Positions 17,801 to 28,871 of a DNA stretch of 64,000 bases are shown piece by piece (position 1 is the stretch's first letter; every line of letters starts with the position of its first letter). The stretch is from NCBI RefSeq assembly GCF_001690525.1, contig NZ_LZGT01000072.1, positions 1 through 64,000 on the forward strand. Reading direction: 5' to 3'. The translations under genes were made by a program, and so were the position numbers. Source of the DNA: Gilliamella sp. App6-5 (GTDB lineage: Bacteria; Pseudomonadota; Gammaproteobacteria; Enterobacterales; Orbaceae). Under the pieces are notes generated by a model. The model worked only from the letters and a program-made list of their open reading frames with translations, did no database searches and was not told the origin of the DNA.

Positions 17801-18577
17801 GTGGTTATGTATACTGAAACAATTAATAAATGTGCAGCCAATGCTGCGCGCATTGTTCGTTTGGTAAAAACGAATCCATTTGGTTTTTGGGTAAGTTCTG
17901 CTATGGCTGGGGCTTATGTAGGGCTTGGTATTATTTTAATTTTTACTTTAGGAAATCTCGTTGATCCGGCAATGAGACCGTTAGTGATGGGAGCAACGTT
18001 TGGTATTGCATTAACGTTGGTTGTGATAGCTGGATCGGAATTATTTACTGGGCATACCATGTTTTTAACGCTTGGTGTTAAATGCAAAAAAATTACCCAT
18101 GCCCAAATGTGGTTGGTATTACCGCAAACATGGTTAGGTAATTTATTAGGATCAATTTTTGTAGCTGCATTGTATTACTATGCTGCAACGCCTTTATTAT
18201 CCACAGATACCAGCTTGGTTCATGCCGCAGCTTTAGCCAAAACATCGGCTACGGCGTCCGCATTATTTTTTAGAGGTGTGTTATGTAACTGGTTAGTTTG
18301 TTTAGCGATTTGGATGGCTAATCGAGTTGAAGGCTCGGCAAAATTTATTGCTATTTGGTGGTGTTTATTAGCATTTATCGCTTGTGGTTATGAACACTCT
18401 GTTGCAAATATGACGCTTTTTTCACTTTCTTGGTTTGGTCACCACGGTGATACTTATACATTAACTGGAATAGGTCATAATTTACTTTGGGTCTCGTTGG
18501 GTAATATTGTCTCTGGTGCATTATTTATGGGGCTAGGATATTGGTATTCAACGCCGAAAGCAGAGCGCCCAGCATAA
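17801..18577 (+). CDS. nirC: Formate/nitrite transporter family, nitrite channel NirC
   Basis: Inner-membrane pentameric nitrite channel of the FocA/NirC family. Six hydrophobic segments are visible. The pattern GAYVGLGIILIFTLGN near residue 36, GSELFTGHTMFL near 80, and NWLVCLAIWMA near 167 matches the conserved filter and loop regions of the family, including the central His (GYEHSVANM). The length, 258, is close to E. coli NirC. It follows nirD by 21 bases in the same operon and would import nitrite for NirBD. Confidence 0.95.
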   Translation: MVMYTETINKCAANAARIVRLVKTNPFGFWVSSAMAGAYVGLGIILIFTLGNLVDPAMRPLVMGATFGIALTLVVIAGSELFTGHTMFLTLGVKCKKITHAQMWLVLPQTWLGNLLGSIFVAALYYYAATPLLSTDTSLVHAAALAKTSATASALFFRGVLCNWLVCLAIWMANRVEGSAKFIAIWWCLLAFIACGYEHSVANMTLFSLSWFGHHGDTYTLTGIGHNLLWVSLGNIVSGALFMGLGYWYSTPKAERPA

Positions 18578-18616
18578 CGATTTAATTAACAAGATGTGAT
18601 TACCATAATCAACCTA

Positions 18617-18650
18617 GGGGGAATGTATAGTGAATAATTCCCCTTCTCTT
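18617..18650 (+). terminator. Hairpin after nirC
   Basis: GGGGAAT and ATTCCCC pair across a 12-base loop, followed by TTCTCTT. It lies 40 bases past the nirC stop. The T tract is weak, so partial termination before cysG is the best reading. Confidence 0.45.
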
Positions 18651-18809
18651 AAAAAGTGTTAAATTGTTTAGTCTTCTATTTTGTTTTCATGGCCATTAGT
18701 GATACAAAATAGCGGGGCGATTAAAAATTAGGATAAGCAATAAAATTCTATTATTAGAGGCTAGGTGTTGATAAATTATTAAACAGTGAGTGTTCTATTT
18801 TGAGGTGTT

Positions 18810-20183
18810 ATGGATTATTTCCCCCTATTTTGTAAGTTAGAAAACCGTGATTGCTTATTAGTCGGCGGTGGTGAAGTCGCTGAACGTAAGGCTCGATTAT
18901 TGCTTGAAGCAGGTGCTCGCTTGACGGTGAATGCACAAACATTTAATGAACAATTTATGTGTTGGCATGCGCAAAAACAACTTGCCCTAGCTCAAGGGGA
19001 ATTTGATGCTGAATTACTTGATAATAAGTGGCTAGTCATTGCTGCCACAGATTGCCAAGAGACTAATCAAAAAGTGAGTATTGAGGCAGAAAAACGATGT
19101 ATTTTTTGTAATGTTGTTGATGCTCCTAAAGCGGCAAGTTTTATTATGCCTTCAATTATTGATCGTTCTCCTATTATGGTTGCCGTCTCTTCGGAAGGAC
19201 ATGCCCCTGTTTTGGCCAGATTATTGCGCGAAAAACTAGAGTCTATATTACCCCAACATTTAGGTAAATTAGCTAAATATGCTGGTTATTTACGCGATAA
19301 AGTTAAACTAACCTATCAATCAATGACGGAACGACGTCGTTTTTGGGAAAGACTATTTTCGCATGATAGATTAGCTCAAGCGCTTGCTAATAGTGATTCT
19401 GATGATGTTGAAAAACTCACGAATGAGTTATTTGATACATCACTTGATGCTCGTGGCGAAGTGGTTTTAGTTGGCGCTGGGCCTGGTGATGCGGGATTAT
19501 TGACTTTAAAGGGATTACAACAGATCCAACAAGCGGATATTATTGTCTATGATCGATTGGTCTCAGATGATATTATGAATCTTGCTCGTCGTGATGCTAA
19601 GCGTGTATTTGTTGGTAAACGAGCAGGATTTCATTGTGTACCGCAAGAGCAAATAAATCAGATTCTTTTACAGCAAGCGCAAAAAGGTAAGCGTGTTGTA
19701 CGCCTAAAAGGCGGAGATCCCTTTATTTTTGGTCGTGGCGGTGAAGAGCTTGAAACATTATTTAACGCTGATATTCCTTTTTCCGTTGTCCCAGGAATTA
19801 CAGCTGCTTCGGGTTGTTCTGCTTATAGTGGGATCCCATTAACGCATCGAGATTATGCCCATAGTGTGCGTTTAATCACCGGTCATTTAAAGGACGGTAG
19901 TCACCTTGATTGGCAAAGCCTAGCGGCTGAAAAACAAACGTTAGTTTTTTATATGGGATTGTCGCAAGCTGAAAATATTGAAAAACAATTAATTAAGCAT
20001 GGTATGAATGCAAATACGCCGGTAGCCATTGTTGAAGAAGGCACCACGACAAAACAAAAAGTAGTATCGGGCTTATTATGTGATTTAGCGCAATTATCTT
20101 TACAAGCTGGTAGCCCAAGTTTAATTATTATTGGACCTGTTGTGGCATTACGTGAAAAACTGAGTTGGTTTTCTGAACATTAA
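18810..20183 (+). CDS. cysG: Siroheme synthase (trifunctional)
   Basis: Makes siroheme, the prosthetic group required by NirB. The N-terminal NAD-dependent dehydrogenase/ferrochelatase half starts with [22 protein letters not shown]. The E. coli-equivalent Asp104 in [14 protein letters not shown] and the phosphoserine-equivalent Ser128 in AVSSEG are both present. The C-terminal uroporphyrinogen-III methyltransferase half begins at about residue 216 ([20 protein letters not shown]) and contains [17 protein letters not shown]. The length of 457 matches the E. coli enzyme. It follows nirC by 232 bases, which hold no gene. Confidence 0.97.
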   Translation: MDYFPLFCKLENRDCLLVGGGEVAERKARLLLEAGARLTVNAQTFNEQFMCWHAQKQLALAQGEFDAELLDNKWLVIAATDCQETNQKVSIEAEKRCIFCNVVDAPKAASFIMPSIIDRSPIMVAVSSEGHAPVLARLLREKLESILPQHLGKLAKYAGYLRDKVKLTYQSMTERRRFWERLFSHDRLAQALANSDSDDVEKLTNELFDTSLDARGEVVLVGAGPGDAGLLTLKGLQQIQQADIIVYDRLVSDDIMNLARRDAKRVFVGKRAGFHCVPQEQINQILLQQAQKGKRVVRLKGGDPFIFGRGGEELETLFNADIPFSVVPGITAASGCSAYSGIPLTHRDYAHSVRLITGHLKDGSHLDWQSLAAEKQTLVFYMGLSQAENIEKQLIKHGMNANTPVAIVEEGTTTKQKVVSGLLCDLAQLSLQAGSPSLIIIGPVVALREKLSWFSEH

Positions 20184-20263
20184 TTGGAATAGATAGGTCA
20201 GTTTTATTGTGCGCCATTCTGCGATTGTATTTTTTCGCCACTGATAAAAGGTTCAGTTATTCA

Positions 20264-20298
20264 CTTTAAAAATGGCTAATGAAATGGATCATTAGCCA
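20264..20298 (-). terminator. Terminator of the DUF4272 gene
   Basis: A perfect 10-bp stem TGGCTAATGA/TCATTAGCCA with a 6-base loop (20273-20298). On the minus strand it is followed by a run of T (plus-strand AAAAA at 20268-20272). It lies 63 bases beyond the DUF4272 stop and could also serve cysG weakly. A small 7-2-7 palindrome (ATTTAGC-CT-GCTAAAT, 20331-20346) lies between. Confidence 0.75.
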
Positions 20299-20360
20299 AT
20301 AAATAAAGTATCTATCAATTTAATACGGGCATTTAGCCTGCTAAATAATAAGACAAAATA

Positions 20361-21383
20361 TCAGGTCGGTGTATCGACATCATCCCAATCCGCATTTTCA
20401 AAGCAAGTTAACCAATTTAATGCATAATGCCGCTCTTGAATAACATCACTTATAATCGATGCGGGTGGTTGTTTATCTTTCATTCTAAAATCTGTGGTTA
20501 TCCAATGTAAGCGGTAGTGCAAATCTAAAGCATCTAACAATTCACTAACAGGTCTTAAGGTCATTGTAGAAATATCTTGCTCACTATGTTGCATTCCTTC
20601 GTCCACTAACGATGAAACATTACAGATAGTATCAGCAAAAGGGAGCTCAGATTGCCAATTGATAGCCCATTGTAAAGGTAATAGCGCCTCATATTTCCAA
20701 GACATATCTATCACATCTTGCTCTGTTGGTTGCTCGCTATAAATAAAGTCACGTTCATTATTTGATAAAGCCGCAAACCCTGTTGGGCAACGTTCTTTAA
20801 ATTCCATCGGATTAATCGGATCATTTTCTCGAAAACTTTCGGCTTGAATACCTGTTAACATTATCGCGAACGCACGTTTAGCTACCGCGTCAGGCGTTCT
20901 AAGTATTACTTCGGATTCGGCAATAACTGGTGGTAAATGTGTCGGCGTATGCAATCCCAATTTCGCTAAATACTGTTCAGTTTTTGTTTTGCGCTTTAAT
21001 GCTTCTGGTGGGTAAGGGACAATTGCCTCTAAATCCATATCACCATCAGGATATTGCAATACATCTCCATCAGGGTTTCGAATAGTTCCATCTGGCATAA
21101 ATATAATGGCATTTGCCTGCCAGCCCCAAGAGGTAAATTTATTGAACTTATCTTCTTCAATCTCAAAGGTAAATTGATGTTTAACTCGTTGGATATGGCG
21201 ATACAAAGCATAACGACGTGAATTCATCTGCCCATCTCCTGCTTGCATGACATAACCGATAAAACCATCAAGGTGTTTCATCAATTCAGCATCATCTAAT
21301 CCACGATGATATAAACGTTCACAAGGGAAATCAATGGCTGGTGGATGAGTGACTGTAGAATAAGCATTGATCAATATTGGCAT
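20361..21383 (-). CDS. DUF4272-domain protein
   Basis: A soluble 340-residue protein of unknown function. The C-terminal two-thirds (about residues 150-335) has the layout of DUF4272: RTPDAVAKRAFAIMLTGIQAES, then ALSNNERDFIYSEQPTEQDVIDMSWKYEALLPLQWAI, then LDLHYRLHWITTDFRM. The N-terminal third contains GWQANAIIFMPDGTIRNPDG. There is no signal peptide or membrane segment. It stands alone between the nitrite genes and narL with its own terminator. Such genes often occur near polymorphic toxin loci, but nothing here shows a role. Confidence 0.8.
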   Translation of the reverse strand: MPILINAYSTVTHPPAIDFPCERLYHRGLDDAELMKHLDGFIGYVMQAGDGQMNSRRYALYRHIQRVKHQFTFEIEEDKFNKFTSWGWQANAIIFMPDGTIRNPDGDVLQYPDGDMDLEAIVPYPPEALKRKTKTEQYLAKLGLHTPTHLPPVIAESEVILRTPDAVAKRAFAIMLTGIQAESFRENDPINPMEFKERCPTGFAALSNNERDFIYSEQPTEQDVIDMSWKYEALLPLQWAINWQSELPFADTICNVSSLVDEGMQHSEQDISTMTLRPVSELLDALDLHYRLHWITTDFRMKDKQPPASIISDVIQERHYALNWLTCFENADWDDVDTPT

Positions 21384-21566
21384 TTCAAACTTTCCTATTT
21401 TAGATTTTGTATATTTTATGGTTATAAGTAGCGGCTATTTGTTTGTGCAATTCTATTATAAGTTATCGTATCATTCTAGTTTTCAATGTCCTGTTTCATT
21501 TTTTGTGATGTTTTTTATTTTGTTGAATAAATAATGTTAGTTACCAAATCGCCGAAGTGGATAAGA

Positions 21567-22220
21567 TTATTCCTGACTTTGTAGATACCATACGGTCATT
21601 TCCATTCGGGATTTAAAATTAAGTTTTTTGAATATACTTTTAATATGTACTTTGACTGTGCTTTCTACGATACCAAGCTCTTTTGCGATCAGTTTGTTTG
21701 ATAACCCTTGGACTAATAAATTAAAGATTTCATTTTCTCTTGGTGTTAACAAGCTGACATCATGTATTTGCTTTGTGGTTGGCTCTTTGTTATGACGCAT
21801 GTAATTGAGGATAATATGTGAAATAGCATTATCCATAATGAGCTTGCCTACCGAAATCTCCTTTAGTGATGTTAAAAAGTCTTCTGGCTCCATATCCTTT
21901 AATAAGTAGCCGTCAGCACCGGTTTTTAGTGCGGTGATAATATCTTCTTTCGCATCTGATACCGTAAATATAATGATACGGCTAGCGATGTTTCTTTCTC
22001 GTAAATAGCGTAATATTTCTAGTCCATTAACATCTTGCATATTGATATCAAGCAGAATAATATCAGGATCAAGCTCTTGTGCTAGTTTAACGCCTTCTAT
22101 TCCAGAGCCAGTCTCACCCACAATTTCAAAATGGTTGTCAGTATTGATTAACTGTTTTACGCCATTTCTTAACATTGGGTGATCATCAATAAGAAGTATT
22201 GAGCTATTTATTTGTTCCAT
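21567..22220 (-). CDS. narL: Nitrate/nitrite response regulator NarL
   Basis: Two-component response regulator. The receiver domain (SILLIDDHPMLRNGVKQLI) has the phospho-acceptor Asp at about residue 58 (IILLDINMQDVNG) and the GADGYLLKDMEPEDFL segment characteristic of NarL/NarP. The C-terminal LuxR-type helix-turn-helix reads LTPRENEIFNLLVQGLSNKLIAKELGI. Sequence similarity to E. coli NarL is strong, although NarP cannot be fully excluded. It lies 10 bases after narX in one operon. The 7-2-7 site upstream of nirB is a plausible target. Confidence 0.92.
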   Translation of the reverse strand: MEQINSSILLIDDHPMLRNGVKQLINTDNHFEIVGETGSGIEGVKLAQELDPDIILLDINMQDVNGLEILRYLRERNIASRIIIFTVSDAKEDIITALKTGADGYLLKDMEPEDFLTSLKEISVGKLIMDNAISHIILNYMRHNKEPTTKQIHDVSLLTPRENEIFNLLVQGLSNKLIAKELGIVESTVKVHIKSIFKKLNFKSRMEMTVWYLQSQE

Positions 22221-22230
22221 TTTTTACTCT

Positions 22231-24045
22231 TTATATTGCCTTAAATGGAATGGTTTTATTGGCTTTAAATGTTACCATAATTTGTGTCCCTTTATTGGGG
22301 GGGCTATTTATTGTTAAATTACCATTTAGTGTTTCAACTCTATCACGCATAATGATCAAACCATAATGATTTTCTTGTTTAATATCATTTTGTAAGCCAA
22401 TGCCATTGTCTTTTATGCAAACTGAGATAATTTGATTGTCATCAATTTTTAAACTTACAATTACATGTGTGGCTTTAGCATGTTTGTATATATTATTAAG
22501 TCCTTCTCGAATAATCTGCAATAAATGAAATGCATATTTACTATTGATAATATTTAATGGTAAATGGTATTCAAATTGGATGTTGAGTTGTAATTTTTGA
22601 TTAAATTCTTCAATTAATTCTACTAAACTTGCATAAAAGCCAGTTTGATTAAGGCGTAAGTGAAAAGAGGTAATCAGTTCTCTTAACTGAGAATAGGTGA
22701 TATTGATCTCTTTGCGCATAGTTGCTAATAAATCAATACTGTTTTGAGATGTTAAATCTGACTGCATTTGTAAGCAGCTCAGGTGTATTTTTAAACAAGA
22801 TAGTGATTGCGCGATGGAGTCATGCAGTTCTCTGGCCATTGCTGAGCGTTCTTTCATTAATAAATATTGCTTTTGTTGTTCTATTTTTCTTTCTAGCTTC
22901 ATTGCAGTGGTCATTTGCTCAATCAATCCCATAATTAAGTTTTCTTGCTCATCGGTTAATATGACCTCATCTGACTGTAAAGCGAATAGTATTCCATATT
23001 TTTCGGCGTTCTCTTGAAGATACCAATGACGTTGAAAACCATTTTTTTGTTCAGGTTTTGATGAGATCAAACATGCACTGCAAGTGGGGTTTTGGCAATA
23101 GGGTAATTTTTGCTCATTATCATAACTGATTTGTTGATAATGCTTAGGATCATCTGATTCATAAAAGCGAATTTGAAATTGAGTTAGTGGGACTAATTCC
23201 TCCAGCTCGCGTAATATTCTTAAAAAACGTTCACATAATGGTTCTGAAGTATGTAGTTGCTTGATTGCTTGATATTGAAAGGAAACTATCTTATTGGTTT
23301 GTTGTAATTTAGCGGTTTTTTCAGCAACTTGTTGTTCTAGCAATAAATATTGTGACTCGATCTGAGTTGACATTTTATTGAAAGCCTGCCCTAATAGATC
23401 AAATTCATTTTTTTTAGCTCTAATATCGAAACGCGCTTTAAAATTGTGGTTCGAAATAGCTTCGGCCATATCAATTAGTTTTTTCAATTGAGCAAGAAGA
23501 CAGTAACGTAAATAGTAGATCTGAGCGATAAGAAATAGGGCAATAATAACAATAAATAATTGTTGTATTTGAGAAATATGTTGAATTTTTTTCTCGGTAT
23601 TTTGATCAATTTTATGTACTAAATCATTAATACGAATAACATAATTTTCAATGTCACTTTTTATATCATCCATTTTTTGTGCTTGCTTTATTTTGGTGAT
23701 AAGTCGAGTTTGCCAATCAGTTTCTAACCGATTAAATTCATTCATTAAGCCGTAGCGTTTTAAGAGCATGAGATGCTGCTTGGATGAAGAAATATCCATA
23801 AAAATGTTTAAGTGGTTATACTCTTTTTTGTTAAGAGGAATCATGGTAAGCAGTTGGTAGTTCTTCATTCTTAGTAAACCTAATTGATTAACCATATATG
23901 CCCCACCTTTTGCATCATTAGCTACCTGAATTGAAAACGATAAGGCGATTAAAGCAATAGCGCCTAAAAAAAACATTAATAGTGTTAAACGATTAATAAT
24001 TGATGCACTGTAGCCAATTTTTCTTTTCGACATATAAACACTCAA
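22231..24045 (-). CDS. narX: Nitrate/nitrite sensor histidine kinase NarX
   Basis: Membrane sensor kinase for nitrate and nitrite. The first transmembrane helix (about 17-37) is followed by a P-box-like ligand motif GAYMVNQLGLLRMKNYQL near residues 53-70, then the periplasmic helical bundle, the second helix (about 158-178) and HAMP. A Cys-rich central module contains CQNPTCSACL, as in NarX. The HisKA_3 domain carries ARELHDSIAQSLSCLKIHLS with His near 408, and the HATPase domain ends with YGLIIMRDRVETLNG. The length of 604 is normal. No nitrate reductase genes lie nearby; the obvious local target is nirBDC. Confidence 0.93.
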   Translation of the reverse strand: MSVYMSKRKIGYSASIINRLTLLMFFLGAIALIALSFSIQVANDAKGGAYMVNQLGLLRMKNYQLLTMIPLNKKEYNHLNIFMDISSSKQHLMLLKRYGLMNEFNRLETDWQTRLITKIKQAQKMDDIKSDIENYVIRINDLVHKIDQNTEKKIQHISQIQQLFIVIIALFLIAQIYYLRYCLLAQLKKLIDMAEAISNHNFKARFDIRAKKNEFDLLGQAFNKMSTQIESQYLLLEQQVAEKTAKLQQTNKIVSFQYQAIKQLHTSEPLCERFLRILRELEELVPLTQFQIRFYESDDPKHYQQISYDNEQKLPYCQNPTCSACLISSKPEQKNGFQRHWYLQENAEKYGILFALQSDEVILTDEQENLIMGLIEQMTTAMKLERKIEQQKQYLLMKERSAMARELHDSIAQSLSCLKIHLSCLQMQSDLTSQNSIDLLATMRKEINITYSQLRELITSFHLRLNQTGFYASLVELIEEFNQKLQLNIQFEYHLPLNIINSKYAFHLLQIIREGLNNIYKHAKATHVIVSLKIDDNQIISVCIKDNGIGLQNDIKQENHYGLIIMRDRVETLNGNLTINSPPNKGTQIMVTFKANKTIPFKAI

Positions 24046-24158
24046 TATTATTTTATAATTTTATTTCAGATAAATAGCAATTTATGATTATTGTAGCCTG
24101 AAAAGAGTATATCTCTGATTTTTTTTGTCACTTTTTGCAATCTTTTGGCAAACAGCGC

Positions 24159-24187
24159 TTGCAACAAGGATAAATTTTGCGTAAAAT
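24159..24187 (+). promoter_or_regulatory. rplU promoter
   Basis: TTGCAA (24159-24164) and TAAAAT (24182-24187) are 17 bases apart, a strong sigma-70 promoter. The predicted transcript starts near 24194 and has a leader of about 70 bases. The 24046-24158 stretch back to narX contains no gene. Confidence 0.75.
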
Positions 24188-24200
24188 TCACGCCCTATAA

Positions 24201-24249
24201 GATTAATTACGCAGACATATATGTTTAATCAAGTAATCGTCTGCTTTTT
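24201..24249 (+). promoter_or_regulatory. Possible attenuator-like leader of rplU-rpmA
   Basis: GCAGAC (24211-24216) pairs with GTCTGC (24239-24244) and is followed by five T, a terminator-like hairpin inside the mRNA leader. GATTAA (24201-24206) can pair with TTAATC (24225-24230), and ATTAC (24206-24210) with GTAAT (24233-24237). These pairings cross the first one, so they are mutually exclusive or form a pseudoknot. That layout would suit ribosomal-protein feedback, but this is inference from base pairing only. Confidence 0.4.
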
Positions 24250-24264
24250 ATTGCGGAGTTAAGT

Positions 24265-24573
24265 ATGTACGCAGTTTTCCAAAGTGGTGGTAAACAACAC
24301 CGAGTTAGCGAAGGACAAGTCGTTCGCTTGGAAAAAATTGAAGTCGAAACAGGTGCAGAAGTTGTTTTCGATAAAGTTTTAATGGTAGCAAATGGTGAAG
24401 ACATCAAAGTTGGTGCTCCGTTTGTTGAAGGTGCAACAATTAAAGCAGAAATTGTTGAGCACGGTCGTGGTGACAAAGTGAAAATTGTTAAATTCCGTCG
24501 TCGTAAACACTATCGTAAACAACAAGGTCACCGTCAGTGGTTCACTGATGTGAAGATCACTGCAATCGCTTAA
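24265..24573 (+). CDS. rplU: 50S ribosomal protein L21
   Basis: Large-subunit ribosomal protein. The 102-residue sequence starts [20 protein letters not shown] and ends with the [16 protein letters not shown] motif of bacterial L21. A good ribosome site (GCGGAG) precedes the ATG. First gene of rplU-rpmA, followed after 15 bases by rpmA. Confidence 0.99.
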   Translation: MYAVFQSGGKQHRVSEGQVVRLEKIEVETGAEVVFDKVLMVANGEDIKVGAPFVEGATIKAEIVEHGRGDKVKIVKFRRRKHYRKQQGHRQWFTDVKITAIA

Positions 24574-24588
24574 TAGGAGTATCGAACA

Positions 24589-24849
24589 ATGGCACATAAG
24601 AAGGCTGGTGGTTCATCACGTAATGGTCGTGATTCCCAAAGTAAACGTTTAGGTGTTAAACGTTATGGTAGTCAAGAAGTTCTTGCTGGTAATATTTTAG
24701 TTCGTCAACGTGGAACTCAATTCCACCCAGGTACTAATGTAGGTTGTGGTCGTGACCATACTCTATTTGCCTTAATTGATGGACAAGTAAAGTTTGAAGT
24801 TAAAGGACCTAAAAACCGTCGTTATGTTAGTGTAGTTGCTAATAGCTAA
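24589..24849 (+). CDS. rpmA: 50S ribosomal protein L27
   Basis: Large-subunit protein near the peptidyl-transferase centre. The 86-residue sequence starts [20 protein letters not shown] and contains [20 protein letters not shown], fully typical of L27. No N-terminal prepeptide of the Firmicutes kind is present. A clear terminator follows 26 bases after the stop. Confidence 0.99.
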   Translation: MAHKKAGGSSRNGRDSQSKRLGVKRYGSQEVLAGNILVRQRGTQFHPGTNVGCGRDHTLFALIDGQVKFEVKGPKNRRYVSVVANS

Positions 24850-24875
24850 TTTAAAAACAGTTCAAAAGTTATAGA

Positions 24876-24904
24876 AGCCTCACAGTTATTGTGGGGCTTT
24901 TTTC
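24876..24904 (+). terminator. rpmA intrinsic terminator
   Basis: AGCCTCACA pairs with TGTGGGGCT (one G-T wobble) around a short loop, followed by a run of T. It separates the ribosomal protein genes from the transporter gene. Confidence 0.85.
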
Positions 24905-24937
24905 ATTTCTTGAAATTCATATAAAATTGATGGCGAT

Positions 24938-27069
<2,132 letters not shown>

Positions 27070-27125
27070 TCATTATTACGGTCTTTTTATCTGAATTTAG
27101 CTATTGTGTAAAATCGTTTTATAAA

Positions 27126-27153
27126 AGCAGAAAAGCAATCTTCTGCTATTTTT
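27126..27153 (+). terminator. obgE terminator
   Basis: AGCAGAA and TTCTGCT form a 7-bp stem around an 8-base loop, followed by ATTTTT. It lies 56 bases after the obgE stop and isolates the operon from the small RNA gene downstream. Confidence 0.75.
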
Positions 27154-27253
27154 GTTAATTTTTATCGAGTTGAATATAAAATTAGTTTTATGACATAAGT
27201 AAGTCAGGTATTTATTTTCATCTAATTTAGGAAATCCCAAAAAATGCTTGCTT

Positions 27254-27282
27254 TTAGTAATGAGAATCATTATCATTATAAT
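27254..27282 (+). promoter_or_regulatory. Fur box and promoter of the RyhB-like RNA
   Basis: Bases 27256-27274 match the 19-bp Fur consensus (GATAATGAT-A-ATCATTATC) at 16 of 19 positions. A perfect TATAAT lies at 27277-27282 with a weak -35 (TTAGTA, 27254-27259) 17 bases upstream, so Fur binding would occlude the promoter. Expected transcription start is about 27289-27292. Confidence 0.85.
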
Positions 27283-27289
27283 GTACTTT

Positions 27290-27389
27290 GTTAGAGCACT
27301 AAACAGCTTCTGAAAAAGTATGACATTGCTCACATTGCTCACATTGCTTCCAATGTTTGCCAGACTAGCATCGCTAAGCTGGCTTTTTT
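27290..27389 (+). ncRNA. ryhB: RyhB-type iron-responsive small RNA
   Basis: The transcript would contain the RyhB signature core: GACATTGCTCACATTGCT at 27322-27339, completed by ACATTGCTTCC at 27341-27351. An intrinsic terminator follows: GCCAG-AC-TAGC-ATC-GCTA-AG-CTGGC at 27359-27383, then T6. A Fur box overlaps the promoter. RyhB is an Hfq-dependent RNA that represses iron-using proteins when iron is scarce. Relative to E. coli the core has one extra 9-base repeat, so CATTGCT occurs three times instead of twice. The 5' end is estimated. The protein-coding frame on the other strand here is a chance shadow. Confidence 0.9.
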
Positions 27390-27427
27390 ATTTTTGGGTT
27401 ATTCACAACTATTTTAATTTTTAAGTA

Positions 27428-27970
27428 CTAGTTATTTGCTAATTCATTGTTGATATCAAATAAAATGAGTAATGCTGCGCTGCCGCCAAACTCTTTGGGT
27501 GCTTGGTGAAAACACATAATGCGAGGGTGTTGTGCAAGCCACATTGGCGTTTGTTTTTTTAAGATATTCTTTCCATGTCCATACATGATACATGCGCAAT
27601 GGGCTCTTTCACGTAAACATGCTGCGATAAGCGCTGCAATCTCTTTTTTAGCCTCTTGCTGGGTGAGTCCATGTAAATCTAAAAAAAAATCTGGCTCATA
27701 AAATCCACGGCGTAATTTTTTTACTTCATAGGGATCGGCATTTTCTCGACTATAGCTGATAGGATCTTGTTGCAATAGAGGTTGATAATTATCGGAAAAA
27801 TAAAACTCAGCATGCGTTTTTTCATGTTGTAGTTTTTGTGTTTCCATTATTTTTTTGGAGCGTTTCATCGGTTTATGAATAACAGTATCTTGTTTTAGCT
27901 TTTTGGTGTTACCAATACTATTTTTAAACAAGTTTATGTCATCTTGGTCTAAATTAAATTTATTTGGCAT
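27428..27970 (-). CDS. smrB: Smr-domain endonuclease SmrB (ribosome rescue)
   Basis: Smr-domain nuclease that in E. coli cleaves mRNA between collided ribosomes. The N-terminal extension (DLF-like start, KLKQDTVIHKP) and the segment KKLRRGFYEPDFFLDLHGLTQ are close to E. coli SmrB. The Smr motifs LDLHGLT (about residues 98-104) and YGHGKNILK (about 130-138) are both present. The length of 180 is normal. It follows nth by 6 bases in the same direction, so the two form an operon. Confidence 0.93.
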   Translation of the reverse strand: MPNKFNLDQDDINLFKNSIGNTKKLKQDTVIHKPMKRSKKIMETQKLQHEKTHAEFYFSDNYQPLLQQDPISYSRENADPYEVKKLRRGFYEPDFFLDLHGLTQQEAKKEIAALIAACLRERAHCACIMYGHGKNILKKQTPMWLAQHPRIMCFHQAPKEFGGSAALLILFDINNELANN

Positions 27971-27976
27971 TAATTT

Positions 27977-28615
27977 TCACTCTGGGTAAACTTTTTCTTT
28001 AAATTCACACAAATCTTCTATAACACAAGAACCGCATCTAGGCTTTCTGGCAATACAGGTATAACGACCGTGTAATATTAGCCAATGGTGGCAATTTATT
28101 TTATATTCTTTCGGTACGACTTTCAGTAATTTTTCTTCAACTGCTTCGACAGTTTTACCAGGTGCAAAACCTGTACGGTTACTTACTCTAAAAATATGCG
28201 TATCAACAGCAATGGTCGGCCAACCGAACGCCGTATTTAACACAACGTTGGCTGTTTTACGACCCACACCAGGTAACTCAATAAGTGAATCAAAATTTTC
28301 TGGTACTTCGCCTTGATATTTATCAACTAAAATTTGACATGTTTTTATAATGTTTTCAGCTTTACTATTATAAAGCCCAATGGTACGAATATAACTTTTT
28401 AATTGATCAACGCCGAGTGCTAAAATTTGTTGTGCTGTATTGGCTACAGCAAAAAGCGGTTTTGTTGCTTTGTTGACACTTACATCGGTTGCTTGAGCTG
28501 ATAGAACAACAGCAATAAGTAATTCAAATGGCGTTTGGTATACAAGCTCGGTGGTTGGATCTTTAATATGATCTTTTAGCCTGTCTAAAATTTGAATTCG
28601 AGTTGATTGTTTCAC
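27977..28615 (-). CDS. nth: Endonuclease III (DNA glycosylase/AP lyase)
   Basis: Base-excision repair enzyme removing oxidised pyrimidines. The helix-hairpin-helix ELPGVGRKTANVVLN carries the catalytic Lys near residue 120, and VDTHIFRVSNR carries the catalytic Asp near 138. The 4Fe-4S loop C-X6-C-X2-C-X5-C (CIARKPRCGSCVIEDLC) is at the C-terminus. The length of 212 matches E. coli Nth. The 256-base gap to putP shows no gene. Confidence 0.97.
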   Translation of the reverse strand: MKQSTRIQILDRLKDHIKDPTTELVYQTPFELLIAVVLSAQATDVSVNKATKPLFAVANTAQQILALGVDQLKSYIRTIGLYNSKAENIIKTCQILVDKYQGEVPENFDSLIELPGVGRKTANVVLNTAFGWPTIAVDTHIFRVSNRTGFAPGKTVEAVEEKLLKVVPKEYKINCHHWLILHGRYTCIARKPRCGSCVIEDLCEFKEKVYPE

Positions 28616-28871
28616 AAAATGATTAATATCCTAAAATAGTTTGTTTGGTATTATATACCGTATTTGCAGTTTATCTGTAAGTTAAATTTAGTTTGTATAG
28701 GCGTTTTAGTTTTGGCTATCAACGATATATGTAGATTGTAATTTTACCAAATAACAATATCATCTATTTTTTATTGGCTCAAATACATAAATCGTCTGCT
28801 TTTTAGCATGGGCTTTTTGTGATAAGCTAGCTCACTATTTTTAATTTCATAATACAAGGTTTGTTATAAAA

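Noticed and set aside
20331-20346. ATTTAGC-CT-GCTAAAT as another NarL or MarR site
   Set aside because: It is a perfect palindrome but fits neither the NarL heptamer nor the TTAG-N4-CTAA form, and it lies between two gene ends.
27097-27342. Minus-strand 81-codon frame opposite the RyhB region
   Set aside because: It runs through the obgE terminator, Fur box and RNA core and shows no protein-like composition.
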